The notes under the pieces: model-generated
Told to the model about the DNA's origin: nothing
What the model saw: the letters and a program-made list of their open reading frames with translations, nothing else
Database searches by the model: none
Made by a program: the position numbers and the translations under genes
Source of the DNA: Laccaria trichodermophora
Taxonomy: Eukaryota; Basidiomycota; Agaricomycetes; Agaricales; Hydnangiaceae
Reading direction: 5' to 3'
DNA: 64,000 bases
NCBI GenBank assembly: GCA_018417955.1
Contig: JACTVC010000004.1
Coordinates: 434,001-498,000, forward strand
Shown: piece by piece, positions 10,331-23,560 of the stretch
How the letters are laid out: every line of letters starts with the position of its first letter
How positions within the stretch are numbered: the stretch's first letter is position 1

Positions 10331-10594
10331 AGCTGTTTGAAATTCTCAAAACATGTAATGAGCAATGTTGCTTGAAAAGTTTGAGTAGGCCCATGTTGGA
10401 AATATGTACAAAGATACACTTGGAATAGAGTGAGTCAGATCTATTGTACATCCTACTGAAAATCCAAATAAGAATCTATAATATGACAATTTTTGGAATA
10501 TATCAATACCTTTCTCTTCAATATGTTGCAAATTTTATTTGCAATTTTGGAAAGATGGTGAGCTAATATTGTGAATATGAAATTTAACTAGACT

Positions 10595-13484
10595 CTATAG
10601 TAAACAAGACTCACACTTTTTCTTTGATTCAATCCTTGACATATTTGTATTGGCTTGGGATCTAATCTCTGCAAGAAATGCCACTGCTTTGACTGTTTCT
10701 GGATGTTCTTCTCCAAATATCTTCTTTCTTGCATCTACAACTTGGAACTCCAGCCTGGCTGAATCTTGGTATTTTTGTTGATGGTAAAATGTTATGGCAA
10801 GATTTTCCATTCCATTGATTGTATCAGGGTGATCTTCTCCAAGAAGTCTGTTTCTCATATCTAGAACTTTGATTTCAAGCTTCTCTGCATCTGCATATTT
10901 TCCTAGACTCCTATATGTATTTGCAAGATTACCCATGGCCCAGATTGTATCTGGGTGCTCTTCTCCAAGAAGTCTGTTTCCCATATCTAGGACTTTGATT
11001 CCAAGCTTCTCTGCATCTGCATATTTTCCTAGACTCCTATATGTATTTGCAAGATTATTCATGGCTGAGATTGTATCTGGGTGCTCTTCTCCAAGAAGTC
11101 TGTTTCTCATATCTAGGACTTTGATTTCAAGCTTCTCTGCATCTGCATATTTTCCTAGACTGCTATATGTATCTGCAAGATTACCCATGGCCCAGATTGT
11201 ATCTGGGTGCTCTTCTCCAAGAAGTCTGTTTCCCATATCTAGAACTTTGATTTGAAGCTTCTCTGCATCTGCATATTTTCCTAGACTCCTATATGTATTT
11301 GCAAGATTATTCATGGCCCAGATTGTATCTGGGTGCTCTTCTCCAAGAAGTCTGTTTCTCATATCTAGGACTTTGATTTCAAGCTTCTCTGCATCTGCAT
11401 ATGTTCCTAGACTCCTATATGTATCTGCAAGATTACCCATGGCCCGGATTGTATCTGGGTGCTCTTCTCCAAGAAGTCTGTTTCTCATATCTAAAACTTT
11501 GATTTCAAGCTTCTCTGCATCTGCATATTTTCCTAGACTCCTATATGTATCTGCAAGATTACCCATGGCCCAGATTGTATCTGGGTGCTCTTCTCCAAGA
11601 AGTCTGTTTCTCATATCTAGAACTTTGATTTCAAGCTTCTCTGCATCTGCATATTTTCCTAGAATCCTATATGTATCTGCAAGATTACCCATGGCCCAGA
11701 TTGTATCTGGGTGCTCTTCTCCAAGAAGTCTGTTTCTCATATCTAGGACTTTGATTCCAAGCTTCTCTGCATCTGCATATTTTCCTAAACTGTGGTATGT
11801 ATCTGCCAGGCAATTCATAGCTGTGATTGTCTGTAGGTGCTCCTCACCAAGAGCTCTGTATCTTGAATCCAGCACTTGAATTTGAAGCTTCTCTGCCTCA
11901 CTGTAATACCCCTGCTCCCTCAACATTTCCCCAAATTTTTCATGAGCATCATCAAAGTATATATCAACCATTTTCTTCTTTGTCATGACACTATGCTGTA
12001 TATTGGCCCTCAAATGAGTGACCAGAATCCTTCTGAACTGATATGGCTGCTCATTGAAGTCTTCTGGAAGAGAGCAAGCTAACATTGCATATGCCATCAA
12101 ATAGTATTTCTCTCTATCTTCTAAGGACATTCTGTCTCTTCCCCATGCATGAATGAGTGGGTGCATGGTATAGATGCCTTTGGATGAGACCAGTTTGATC
12201 AGGCTAAAGGACAGTAATACTCGGACTCCCTCTTTGAAGACGTAATTATCCCATTTTCCTGTTTTGTGAAGCTGAAGCAGTGTGCGGTCTATTATGGAGG
12301 TTGCAAGAGGCAAGGATGACCTCTGCTCATTATCTCCATATTCCTGAGTAGCAGCATAAGAAAAGATTTCTTCTGTAATACCATCAAAGTGAAAGAAGGC
12401 AAACATTGCCAGCAGAAACATTGCACTCTTAGCTGCCTCAGCTTCTTGAGAATCATCATTTTTAGCTCTTGCCTGAATTTCTTTAAATGATAGCTCCCAA
12501 GTCCCATACACAGTTCTGTTGTACTTAGATGCCCCTTTGAAAGCTGGGTAAGATAATAATCTTTCTCTGTTTTGAGAATATTCATCAAGATAGTCTCTTA
12601 TGTCTCTGCCCCCAAAAGCAATGAAAGCACCAGCCTGATCAATGGCCAGAGGAATGCAAAAGAGCTCATTCACAATCTTGGAAGCCTCAGCTTGTAAGTT
12701 TTCCTGAGACTCACTCAAGCAAGCAGCCTTTAAGAGTAAAGAGATAGCATCATTTTCTTCCATCTCTTTCACCTCAAGAGAATTCTCATGTAAAGTCAGA
12801 TGTTTTAGACCAGAATTGCGACTAGTTATCAGAATGTTCCCTCCTAGCCCAGATGGAAAATATTGCTCAAGTTCCTCAGATGTCAGATTATCAGCATTAT
12901 CAAAGACCAGTGCATAGTTTCCTCTCAGAGAGTGAATCCACTGTAAAGCAGATTGAGGTGAATCATCCAGAGAAGAAGACTGAGCCTCAGGAAGGTTGCA
13001 GATCCCCTTCAGTGCCTGAGTGATTGTACCAACTGAAGATGCGTCAATCCAGAAAACATGGGAAAAGCTTGGGACCATTCAGAAACAGGGACTAAGTAAT
13101 ATGGTGGAGTACTTACTAGTCAGACATATCTTCAATAAACCTCAAACAAATCTGAGTCTTCCCAATACCCCCCATGCCATACAACAAAAAGAATTTTTGA
13201 CGGCGGAGTTTATCATTGCTTTCAGCAGTAAAGTGTTCCTTCAATTTTGCAAGAACGTCGGTGCATCCTGTGAACTGAATACTTGAGTTTGGTTTTACGG
13301 GAATCACTGCATCGGATATCGTTCTGTTGCCGACGCTAGCGTAGTAATTGATCTGTTTAAAATACCAATTGATGAGCTTGCAATAGAAGCTTTGGAAAAC
13401 TTTACTAACAGTATCGGCGACGTTTATGTTGCTATCAGTTATAGCAACGTTCTGAGCGTTCTGGAGGACATTTAATTGGCTCAT
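10595..13484 (-). CDS. NB-ARC / TPR protein (fungal NLR-like)
   Basis: A STAND NTPase of the type thought to act in fungal self/non-self recognition and regulated cell death. Coding parts are 13117-13484 and 10595-13067, with a 49-nt intron (13068-13116, GTAAGT...AAG). They give 946 residues in frame. The start was chosen for its A at -3. An upstream ATG at 13556 would add 24 residues. The short N-terminal segment (residues 1-75, NAQNVAITDSNI) is not a known effector domain. The NB-ARC has P-loop GMGGIGKT (103-110), Walker B LVFDNAD (about 181-187), NILITSR, a CIPLAIDQAG block and an MHP motif. Ten 42-residue kinesin-light-chain-type TPRs follow (about 505-920), eight nearly identical. A MITE lies about 180 bp upstream. 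The ligand and the effector mechanism cannot be read from the sequence. Confidence 0.9.
10780..11900 (-). repeat. 126-bp coding tandem array (TPR repeats)
   Basis: Ten 126-bp units encode the TPRs of the NB-ARC gene. Units 2-9 are almost identical at DNA level. They differ mainly at the residue after EKL (E, Q or G), the residue after HPDTI (W, R, S or N), and AMG versus AMN. The outer units (1 and 10) are clearly older. Such homogeneity points to recent gene conversion or unequal crossing-over. Confidence 0.92.
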
Positions 13485-13666
13485 GTTGGAAGTGTAGCAG
13501 ATGGGGGCGAAGGAAAGAAGCGAGAACGAGGGGGTGCAACAGCCGCCACTGCCCATGAGGCATCATTCGCGCTTTGCCGGGGCACACAAGCATTCACACA
13601 GCACAGCTCAAAATTCTGTCACCCAGGACATGGGCGCTCGGAACCCGGTTCAGAGAAGCGTACCTA

Positions 13667-14078
13667 CAGTCATCCACCCCCTAATGATATGCCACCCCTG
13701 TTTGATACACTTTTGACTAGCCTATATCTCACTCAATACTACACCAATTTTTACGAAACAAGTTGTAACATGTAGTACATGCTCATATCTACCACTCTAC
13801 AAAATTTGGATGCAATCGAGGCAGCATTGATAAAGCTGTGGAGCATTCAAAATGGACTGTTTTTTGGAAATAGCCGAAATACAGTCACACCCCTCCGTGA
13901 TACACCTATAATCCTACTTTTTCTCTGTGAAATGCTGGTCAAACATTCTGAAATTTGGTACAGTCATAGATGGGCATTTATCCAAGATTTTCATATAGTT
14001 TTTATTGTGAAAGGTTGTGCTCAAATTTGTTGAAGCTAATTTCTCATTTTTGGTGTATCATTAGCAGGTGGATGACTG
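13667..14078. mobile_element. MITE with TA target duplication (Tc1/mariner, Fot1/pogo-like), 412 bp
   Basis: The ends are inverted: CAGTCATCCACCCCCTAATG at 13667 and, in reverse complement from 14078, CAGTCATCCACCTGCTAATG. The similarity runs on for about 28 bp. The dinucleotide TA flanks both ends (13665-13666 and 14079-14080). CAGT termini with a TA duplication are typical of Tc1/mariner elements, including the fungal Fot1/pogo group. There is no transposase. It lies in the 5' flank of the NB-ARC gene. Confidence 0.85.
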
Positions 14079-14080
14079 TA

Positions 14081-17000
14081 CCATACTCGAGAGATGAACT
14101 GTGGCGTCGACCCGTATCGTCGTTTTGCGCGTGGACTACCGATATCCTTCCCCTCAGAACAGTTCCTCCGCAACAGACACATCTCAACTTTGAACCTATT
14201 AGCTACTTTCGCGGACACGCAAATACGATGCCAAAAGCCTAAAACAAATTTTGAAGTCGAGGTGATATTCTTCTCTGCATCTTTATAACTTGGATCCGTT
14301 TTGCTCACTTCTCATTTCGTAGAATTTGCGTCGTCAATAATGTTCGTATGTATCTTTGGTTTGATTTTTTGTGCGTGATCCCTCCTGACAGCGTATACAG
14401 TTAGGCGCATTTTTCATCCTTGGGAAAGCTAGTGAGGTATCGACGGGCGCAGATGATCGGAGAACAACGACATCAAGCGGCAGTTAGCAGCACAGCGGCA
14501 GGACCAACTCAATCTTGCCTAACGTCTGTGGCTCTTTCGCCATCTTCGAATTTCCGAGTCAACGCCCCGATGGACTAGGCGGGTAGATATTAGGAACTAG
14601 GGATCAAGGCGGTGGCGGGAGCTCGAGCCACAAACCTGATGGAAATTCACCGCAACGGGCGTGGTGGAAGCTTACACCACTAGCAAGACGACCGGGACTC
14701 GCACCAGACCAAACTACACAGCGCACCTTCACATCGGTGGCGCCACAGTCGATCTCTAAACCAACAGAGAGACAAGGCCGCTCAAGATCAAGTCAAAGCT
14801 GAATACGCTACTCCTTCATTGGTGTGGCCGGCCTAGTTCGATCGTCGTAACTGGAGGGTGCGGTAAGGTTTTGAGCGTTTGGGATGTTGGGATTGGGTGA
14901 GCTTTTTCTGTTTATTACTTGATAGGCGAGTTGCGGAGTTGGGTTGCCTCCGCAAAGCGGGTAGAATGTTGTGGTCTCTTTCCAACCCCCCTCTTCTTCG
15001 CTTTCAATCCTCTTCCTCTTCCATCCCCGCCTCCTCCCCTCAGCTTCCCTCCCCCCTGTCTACTTTCAACCTGCTTCTATACAATTCTCTTCTCCATGTC
15101 GCTAACGCCAGTTCCCCACAACTTCCCCCAGCTGATGCATATACACTACCACCGTCACACTTCCACCATCTGCTGCCCCGATCGGGTCTCAGGGCGCGAC
15201 TCTACAGGCATATGACATACAAGTTTGCAATTCGAGCCTAGCTGGTGCTCAGTACTCCACTCAGTCTTCAAGCCCGTTCTTTCAAGAATGAGGTCGAGGA
15301 TGAAACGGTGGTGACAATGACTCACCCTCGTGCCAATTATCAAATTATCGAATGGCTGTTCCAAAGGGCAATGTTTTGTGCGAGCTCAGCCAACCAGTGT
15401 TCGACTGATGAGCTGGTTCATCAGCTGGATGAGAGGCTTGGGGTTGGAACTGGAGAGCTCCGGGCTGCGCTGAAGGGAATTCCTTCTGGAAAGGGAGATC
15501 TAAACATTTACGATGGGCAAGCTCGTTGGACAACAGACGAGGGTTAGGGTTTCGTTTTAAGGTGCGTTCGCGTCCGCCCAAGTTGGTTCGCGAACGTTTG
15601 ACCCAGAAGCGGGGACTTTCTGCACAACGGCGCCATCGACCTCCTACTCATCAACCACCAAATCTAAACGACACTCTCTAGGCATTCTACCAGCCTCACC
15701 CGGTCCACGACCACTCCCTCTCCTAGATGGAACAATCACCTCATCATCATCCGCTTCCGCTTCCTCACCCTCATCAGGCACATCTGCAAGCATAAGAAGA
15801 GCCTCCCAGAGACAATGCTCTATATGTTATTGATTACACTTCAAGCTCAATAACGAGGCACGCTCGCACGCAGCAGTCTTTACACGCTGGAGCTGGCTTA
15901 TCGAGGAGCAGTTCGGTGGGGAGGGGATGCCCGGTTTTGAAGGGGAGACATGGGGTGATTCATGAATTTGCCCTTGGAGGAGAAGGAGAAAGAGAGGCCG
16001 CCGTTGACGTTGGCTGAAAAGTGAGTTGGTCTTTTCGTTTTTCTTCGTTGTTTCGCTCTTTTCTGTCTTTCTTTTTTGGTCGTATTTTTGGATGTGGATC
16101 AAGCGTTGACCGTTAATCAGCGTTGAGCGCTCGTTCGCCTGATGGGCCTCTGTCCGGTTTTTTCAAGACCATCTTACACGAGTTTATACCCGTTGGTCAA
16201 GCCTTCACGATGTTGGGGAGGGATTGGACCATCTTTACCCTTCCTCGTATGACGCGACAAGCCACCCGGGAACTATCAAACGACAACCACCAGTCCCAAC
16301 TCTCTTCCCTCTCCATAACGTCGCTCTGAAACGAGTTTCGTCGGCTCAAAGCCACACTCTGCATGTCTAGATCCCCTACTATCTTTTCCGGAGGTCCTAG
16401 GAGGAGCAAATTGTCCACCGAACAAGCCGGGGCTCTCCTTTCTCTTTAGCCCCCTTGATTAAGAGGCTATCGAGCCAGGTTGTTGTTTAGAGAGTTACCA
16501 AAGATCAGACCCGTGCCCTATGCGAGCTTCATCACTGCACCCCCATCATCCCGCTTCTCCTCCTCGCGCTCCTCCTTTTGATCTCTGGTCCCCTATTACA
16601 CATGCGATTCCTTTATTTTTTGGAGCATGGTGTAGGCCAAGAAACCCCCCTTAAATCAGAGTGTGCCGTGGCAAGTTGTCGTTCAGGCAGTTACCAAGGA
16701 TAGGACCCGACCCTTGCCATGTTTGGTCTTATCGATACCGAAGCAGGTTCTGCATGCATCCCGTCAGGGCAGTGTACGCGAATCTCTCTCCTAGAAATCC
16801 GGTGCTACACCCTTCCCCACTTATCTGGAACTCTTGACCAGTGGCAGCCGAGGCAGATCGTCGTCCAGGGAATTTATAAAGGTTCGGATCCAGCGTTGAT
16901 GCGCAGTTTTCAACGCCACTGGAGGGTGCTGGAGCTGGCTGTATGACAAGAGACCATAGACTATGGCTCGATTCCATCCTAGCACGTCACCAAGACAGCC

Positions 17001-18729
17001 TGCCGTCGAAGAGATTGCCGAAGATTGGATTTGTCAAGGCGGGCTATGTCCTTTCCACTCAACTACCAGGGGTATGGTTCGTGTATGCGTCTACCATGCC
17101 CGTGAACCAGTTAGTGTCCAAGCAAGATCTAGATATGGCCGGTTTTTACATTTCCTGAGGCGACTCTTCTATACGGAGGTTACGAGCAGGTTGAGTCGCG
17201 GGTGTAGACTCATGGCCTCCCATTCCGCACGGCCATCACGGCAGAGCTATTCAGAGGCGGATTGTGATCAAGGGAATGGCTGAAGACCAGGTCCTTACAC
17301 CCCTCAATGGGGCTTTCGCTTCGCCGTTCCCTACCAAGACAACACTTCCTTCACTCCGACATACGGGGCTTTCACCCAGAGGTTATGTGGGCAGGATGTC
17401 GGTCAAGCTGTTGCGAGGCTAGATCCATGGCCTGGTCGCTTTCTACATACTCGTCGAGTTGGGACCCTCCAGAGGCAGGTTGTCATCGAAGAATTCATCA
17501 AACGTCATCGAGTTGAGAGTTGTAGGAAAATCAACATCCCCAACTCGCAGTTCATCATGAATTTTGAATTTCTCACCCCAGGCCACTGACTGGCAAGTTC
17601 CAAAAACTGGGGTGTCCACAACCTGAGGCTGTTCAATCTTGGTTCAATCACACTATTGTGTATGTACCTTAATAATAATAACTGACTCCGAGTTGATAGG
17701 AATGACGTCGCAGTGAGAAACACACCAATGTTCTATTCATAGCACCCCACTGCTCTCGGCCGGTTTACTCATACTTGAACACGTCAACGAACAATTTCTC
17801 GCAGAGATAACTCACTTGTCGTAATTATGTACGCGTACTTACCGGTGCATAAATTTCACAATCAGCCAAAGTTATTTGTCGTGTAGGGAAGTAAGTTAAC
17901 CACGACCACGACCCCGTTTTTTTTTTCCTTTTTCTTTTTTGGTCGAAGGGGCCGACGGGTCCCTAGAGCCTTTGATGCATTGGATTGACCCATGGGCCAT
18001 CTGGGTTTTTCGTAACCCGTTATTTAAACTGATTGGGAGTCGCCCACAGTTGCAAGAGGTTGCAAGGAGCCAATATTACAACTTGTCCCTACTTATAGGC
18101 TGAACCTGACCCGAGTCGATCGTTTATATGACGTTGCTACCATCGTGAATTTGCTTCCGTTATGCAACCTCAATTTTTACATTTTACAACGGGGAGAGAC
18201 TCTGGGTGTCTCGAGGTTCCCCGGGTTTATAAATTAACTTGCAACTACAGTCCCATGTTTTGAGAAACGGGAAGTGAAACTGTATTGGCCTTTGAAGCGG
18301 GTTCCAGTACTTCGCGCCGAGTATTCCAGCCTGTTACGGCAAGCCACCCATCGCTTCACAATTTTTTTGTTTTCTCATTTGGTTCACATCTATTCAATTA
18401 CATTGCTCTCTTTAGCTGGTTTGTGCATGAGTCTGACCCAAAATTCGGCCGCCGACTCTCAAACCAGGCCAGAGCGACAGGAAAGCACCATTCGTTTTTC
18501 CGTTCACTAGAAGCAGTTTCCCAGTCCCACCATATGTACAAATGACTTGAGCAACACAGTAAGAGTTATATACAATCGCCACAGCGACAAAACGTCCATA
18601 ATTAGCCAAAGAGCGAATCCAAGAGAAATCCCAGGCCAAAGACGAAAAAGCGAGTCGGATTAGGAAAACAGAGTCCCAAGTACCGCAAAAAGACCGACCA
18701 ACAGGGCATTGATAACGAGGACCAACCAG
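14081..18729. other. 4.6 kb without a gene I can support
   Basis: No ORF here shows a domain I recognise. The best candidate is a short ORF starting at ATG 15318 (about 75 residues, MTHPRANYQIIEWLFQRAMF, ending 15547), possibly preceded by Pro/Ser-rich coding from about 14966. Both are weak. Between 16480 and 17520 several diverged copies of a motif built on RQ(I/V)V(V/I) (GGCAGATCGTCGTCCAGG, GAGGCAGGTTGTCATCGAAG) and of AGTTACCAAxGATxxGACCC suggest a decayed tandem gene or repeat. A pyrimidine tract is at 17924-17941. Relics of old genes are likely, but I cannot define them. Confidence 0.4.
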
Positions 18730-21700
18730 CTACTTGCGCTTCTTCTGACGAGTCTTGGCAGGTCCATCAGGGGCCTTCTTCTGAACAGCTGGGGAAGTCG
18801 AAACAGAAATTTCTTCCTGCGGGTCCGGGACAGCAGGCGCCGTAATGACAGTCGGATTCTGAAGTCCTGTTGCCCTCTACATTTCAAAAAAAGGGGTGAA
18901 AAACAGCGGAGGAATATCGGAGCATAGAAATGTGTATACCAATCTTCGTTTCGTCCTCACAGGCTCCTCGACGGTCACAGTAGGTGGCGGTGATACAGAA
19001 CGACCCCGCTTTCTCATGCACCTCCCTGCAGGCGACAAAGGCTCCAGATCGGACAAGTCACTCAGATCGTTGTCCCTGTTGTCATACTCATAGTCCGAAT
19101 CGGCGTCCTCAAGGGTCTTGAAGCTCTTCCTCTTCTTTTGCTTAGCTGCCCTGGGCTGAGGTTTCGAGATGGGTGATGGCGGTTTGATCGTTTCTTCCTG
19201 TTGTTTGGGACTTGGAGCCGGTAAAGGGGGGTGGATTGGATCTGGTGAAGAGCGCTGCGCCGCGTTGGGAACAGGTTCGATCGTTTGCTCCATCGCATTA
19301 TCGGCCTATGGTGAAAAGCACCAATAAAGATAAAATCAAAGGAGCGTGTCCATGAAAACATTACCAAAGCTTGCAACGACTCGTCGACTGGGCTCGAGGG
19401 AAGCCACATCCGGAAATTCAACAAAGTCTTCGCGTCTGGCCCGGCACTCTTTGCCTTCTCTTTGAGCATCTGCGCCAGTGCCGCCTCCAAAGAGTGGATT
19501 CGACTATGGAGGCCAGTTGCGAGGTGTTCACGCTGGGAGATCGAGGTCAGTAGGTTTCAACCACATACGATAACCTAACTCTTCGAAGCTCGTTATCCTT
19601 AGCAACGACGTCCTGTTCGTAACTCGTTTGCGTTTGAAGGATGACATGGTTCACCAGGTCCTTCTCTGGGTCGGTCTACAAAAGTCGAAGTCAAGTCTGG
19701 ATGAGCTCACAAGAAAATGACCTTACCAAGTTCGCATCATGGTACCGGCCCAATAGCGTTTCCGCATGCTTCGTCATTTCGCCCATTCTTGCCTCCAGCT
19801 CCTCAGCTCGAGCTTTCATGATCTTTATCTGCCCAGACTCCCTCGTCGCCGCAGCCTCGCCATCCTCAGCGATCGCAATCACAGACATCTCCGCCAATGC
19901 AAGCCTACCAGCAATCTCCTCCCTCGCCGTTTTTGCTTCTTTAGCGTCATTCTCCGCCAGGGTGGCCGCCTTCTCAGCGGCAACGGCACGTTTTTCTTGT
20001 GCCGAGACAAGTCGCTCGTTAGCTTTCTCCTGCTTGCTCATCTTTTTCTCAAAGTCCACTTGAACGGCTGCCAGCGAGGCGGCGGATTCCCGAGTAAGTT
20101 GATTGAAGGAGGCTTTCAGGTTCGCGGTCTCACGCTCAAGCGCGAGTTTCTGCTCATGGGCAACGGCGAGTTCCGTCCTGAGGTTGTGAACGATCTCTTG
20201 AACGCCCGCCTGAGGGTCGAAGTATATCAAGAATCACTGATGTATCATGACAAATGGCAGGCTTCACCTCATTCGCGGTGATTTGGTCCTTGGTTAGCGT
20301 TAAGGCAGCCATCTGCTCATCCAATTTAGTCTGCGTCGTTCATGATAACGTCAGTAGATTACACATGTCGCGAATGCATTACATTACCTGGAGTGCGTTG
20401 TTCATGTCATTTGCCGAAACAAGAGCCGTATTTTGTTCGTCCAATCGACTCTGGCGATACCAAGGTCAATGATGAATCTGCACGGGCACAAGTTATTACC
20501 AACCTCCAACCGACGATTGGCTTGACGAAGCCTGAAGATACGGAAAAAATCAGTTCCAACCATTGCCAACGTCAAAGAAGAGCGACAAACGATTCGATAG
20601 TTTTATTCGCTTCCTCGTTGGCCTTCTTGGCTTCCGCTGTTACCCGCTTGATTTCAGCTTGAACTAGTTGGGTCGTCCGTACAGCCAGTGCCTCCCTTGT
20701 ACTAAGATCTTGAATCTGTGCTTGTAACTTAGAATTTAGGCCCTCCCTAGTGTAATGGTTTTCATCAATGGAGGAAAAACATGATCAAAAGGTAGCCGTA
20801 CCATTCGGTCCGAGCGACTTCAAGGTTCTCTACCTTTGTCTTCAGAACGTCGCTTTCCTCCTTCCGCTCACGAGCCTCGGATTGAGCCAGTGCGAGCCGC
20901 TCTCTTGTTCTACAAAAACGGCGTTACAAAGGCATAAAGATGCTAAATGGGAGACGTACATCTTTAACGAAGCTTCTGCAGAAACGATTTGTGAGGTCAG
21001 GTCCACGACCTTTTGTTCAATCAAGCTATTACTGAACAGATAATCGTTAAAGGCATACGAGAGGGTATGTCGCCATCACTTACGGATCCCTATCTCTGAG
21101 TTCGCGGTCTTTCTCCGCGACCGCTTTCTTAGCTTCTGCAACCCTGATAGTGTGTGTTGCGTAAGTCCACCAAACACGGGGAAAAAGAGGAAACTAACAA
21201 TGCTCTCAATTCAGCCTTCGACTCGCCGAGAGCCTTGACATCTGCCTTCAAGCTGATAATCTCCTTGTCCTTGGCATTGATGACTTCTTGAGATGCGAGC
21301 AACTTCGAAAGACCCCTGTTAAAAAACCGGTAAGCGGATATCAAACCGAAAGGCAGAGGATGCTCACTCCTCCTTGATAACCCTCAGCTCCTGCAGCTCA
21401 AGGAGATTTGCTGATGAAGACGTCTTCAGGTTCTGCAATCTGAAAGGATAGTTCACGCGTCCCGTGAGATTCCAACATAAAAAGTAGAACTTACTCATGG
21501 GTGACAGCGATGAGCTTTGCTTCTACACCAGCTGCTTCGGCAAGGGCATCGATACTTTCCCGTTCGTGCTTCGCCAGACGGTCCGTCAGGTCTTCTACCT
21601 TGGTCCCTTGAGAAATGAAGAACATAAGTGTCCATACAAACAAGGACAGTTGGCAGAAATGTTCACCGACACTGCATAAAACTTCCAAGCTCCGCTTATC

Positions 21701-23560
21701 GTCCAAGCGATCGCGAAGAACACTCAGCGTCCCGCGCTCCGTATCTTCGAAATCTTTGATCCGTGCTTGCGCATCCGCGAGCTGGGAAGATAGATGGTGG
21801 AGCTTGTCTCGGAGGAGATCAGTCACACGCTGGGCTGTAGAGGGTCAACGAACCATTCGATGAAGAGCAGGAACGAGCTCACATGACCCCAACTCTCCCT
21901 GGAGCTCTTGAATGGCATCTCTCATTTCAGATACGCGGGAGAGGCCACCGCCTGCTTCAAGGAGAGGTTTGACACCTAGTAGTGACGGACACGTCGTCAA
22001 CATTGCGAAAACCCAGCTGAAATAGCCTTACTGGTCAAGGCATCCGCTGCAGACCGCTTAATCTCAGTCGCCTCGGCGACAGCTTGTGAAAGCGAAGCTG
22101 CCGAAGCCTCATGAGACTTTCCAAGGGCAACGAAGGAGGAATGAAGTGACTCGTAGCTATTGAAGCTAGCATGAGTAAGAAGCTACAGGTATCGATTGAT
22201 AACTTACTTTTCTCGGAGAGTCGTCAGACCTTGCTTCGCCGTGACGAGCCTCTTTTCAGCCACCTCCTTCCCCAACTTTTCCTGCTCATAAGAATGCGCC
22301 ATCTCTTGCAAAGAAGTTTTGAGTGATGAGTTTTCGGCGACGGCATCTGCAAGATTCGAGCGCGTTAAGGCGAGGTCAGACTTCGCAGTGCTTAATTCAT
22401 TCTCCGTTGATTTCAACAGTGGGAGAGCGCCGGCGAGCTCCGACCTAGCAGAGGCCAACTGCGCTGCTGTAGCGGAAAGTTCTTCACGCACAGACTTGAG
22501 ATCCTTCGTGGCCGCACTGCGCATCCGAGATAAATACTCATTTTGTGTTTGCAGCGCAATCGATTCCGCAAAAAAAGCTTCATATCGGTGGTTCTGTGAA
22601 GAAGAAAGTTCAGAAGAACAGAAGCAAGAAGAACCACGAAGGAACCAACATGCTCAAGGAGATCGCTAAACGCTCGTTTTACATCCCTTTTCGCAATGGG
22701 GGGAGTTTGTTGTGGTTTGAGGGACGGATCTGGGATCGAATTGAAACCTAATTCATTTTTTGATCGCGGAAAAACGGCGTGAGACCGCGAACTGGGGCGT
22801 GAAGGCGGAGGCGAAGAAGATGTATGCGCTCCAGATAGGGCGGGGGATTGTCGTCGACTAGTTTTGTGATCTATTACGATGTGTCAAACAACGTTGGGGG
22901 TAGATAGTGAGTAACTTACTCGACTCGCCTGGAATCGAGGTCAACGATGCGGTCCTGTTGTTTTCCCGGGTATATTCTGGAGAGAATTCTATTTCTCTGT
23001 GTGAAGCCGTAGGTGACGAACGATTTGGCGGCGAATTATGCGATGCTTGATGGATGTATGCGCGGCCTTCATACTTGGGTGAGGCCGGCAACGGCGATGA
23101 CGCGTCTCTTCTTCCGTCTATAATCGTCATTAGACCGATATTCACGAAAGAAAGAGTAGCAATGCTCACCTTGTGCCTCCCCTTGTCCGACGTCACGATC
23201 CGGCAGGATATTGATTGGAGCCTTCAATGCTTCTTGGACATCTGAAAGAAACAATGGTGCCGATTGGCGACTCTGAGATGAACCCTCAGCCTGCGTTCGT
23301 TGTGGGGCTTGAAAAGAAAACACGGATCGTCGCGACGCGTCAGGTATGGCCAAGGGTTCAGGTTTCTTGAATAGGGCAAATTTGAAGGAACTTGCGTTGT
23401 GTGTCGAGCTGATTTTTGGGTTTTGTATAGGTGGCCTACCCTGCGTCATTGAGAATGTCTTCGGCTTGACTTTCGTCGTCGACGGATCCGATGTCTGTGA
23501 GATTGAGAACTTTGGATTGATACCTCTGAGAGCATTATAGTCAAAGCCGTTGTTGTCCAT
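18730..23560 (-). CDS. Large coiled-coil protein, many short introns
   Basis: A multi-exon gene read on the minus strand from ATG 23560 (MDNNGFDYNALRGINPKF) to TAG 18730. Exon 1 is 23170-23560, exon 2 is 22920-23117, and the last exon is 18730-18875. These junctions keep frame with GT-AG borders. The N-terminal quarter is Ser/Pro-rich and probably disordered. The middle exons (about 22500 to 19400) encode long heptad-rich helices (ATKDLKSVREELSATAAQLA, EQKLALERETANLKASFNQL). The tail is acidic (DSDYEYDNRDNDLSDLSDLE), then basic, ending KTRQKKRK, a likely nuclear localisation signal. It resembles structural or scaffold proteins, but I recognise no family. I did not fix every inner exon border. 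Confidence 0.72.

Noticed and set aside
10869..11879. Long plus-strand ORFs opposite the TPR array (128 and 188 codons)
   Set aside because: They are the antisense of near-identical 126-bp coding repeats and repeat with the same period. The NB-ARC/TPR frame on the minus strand explains the sequence.
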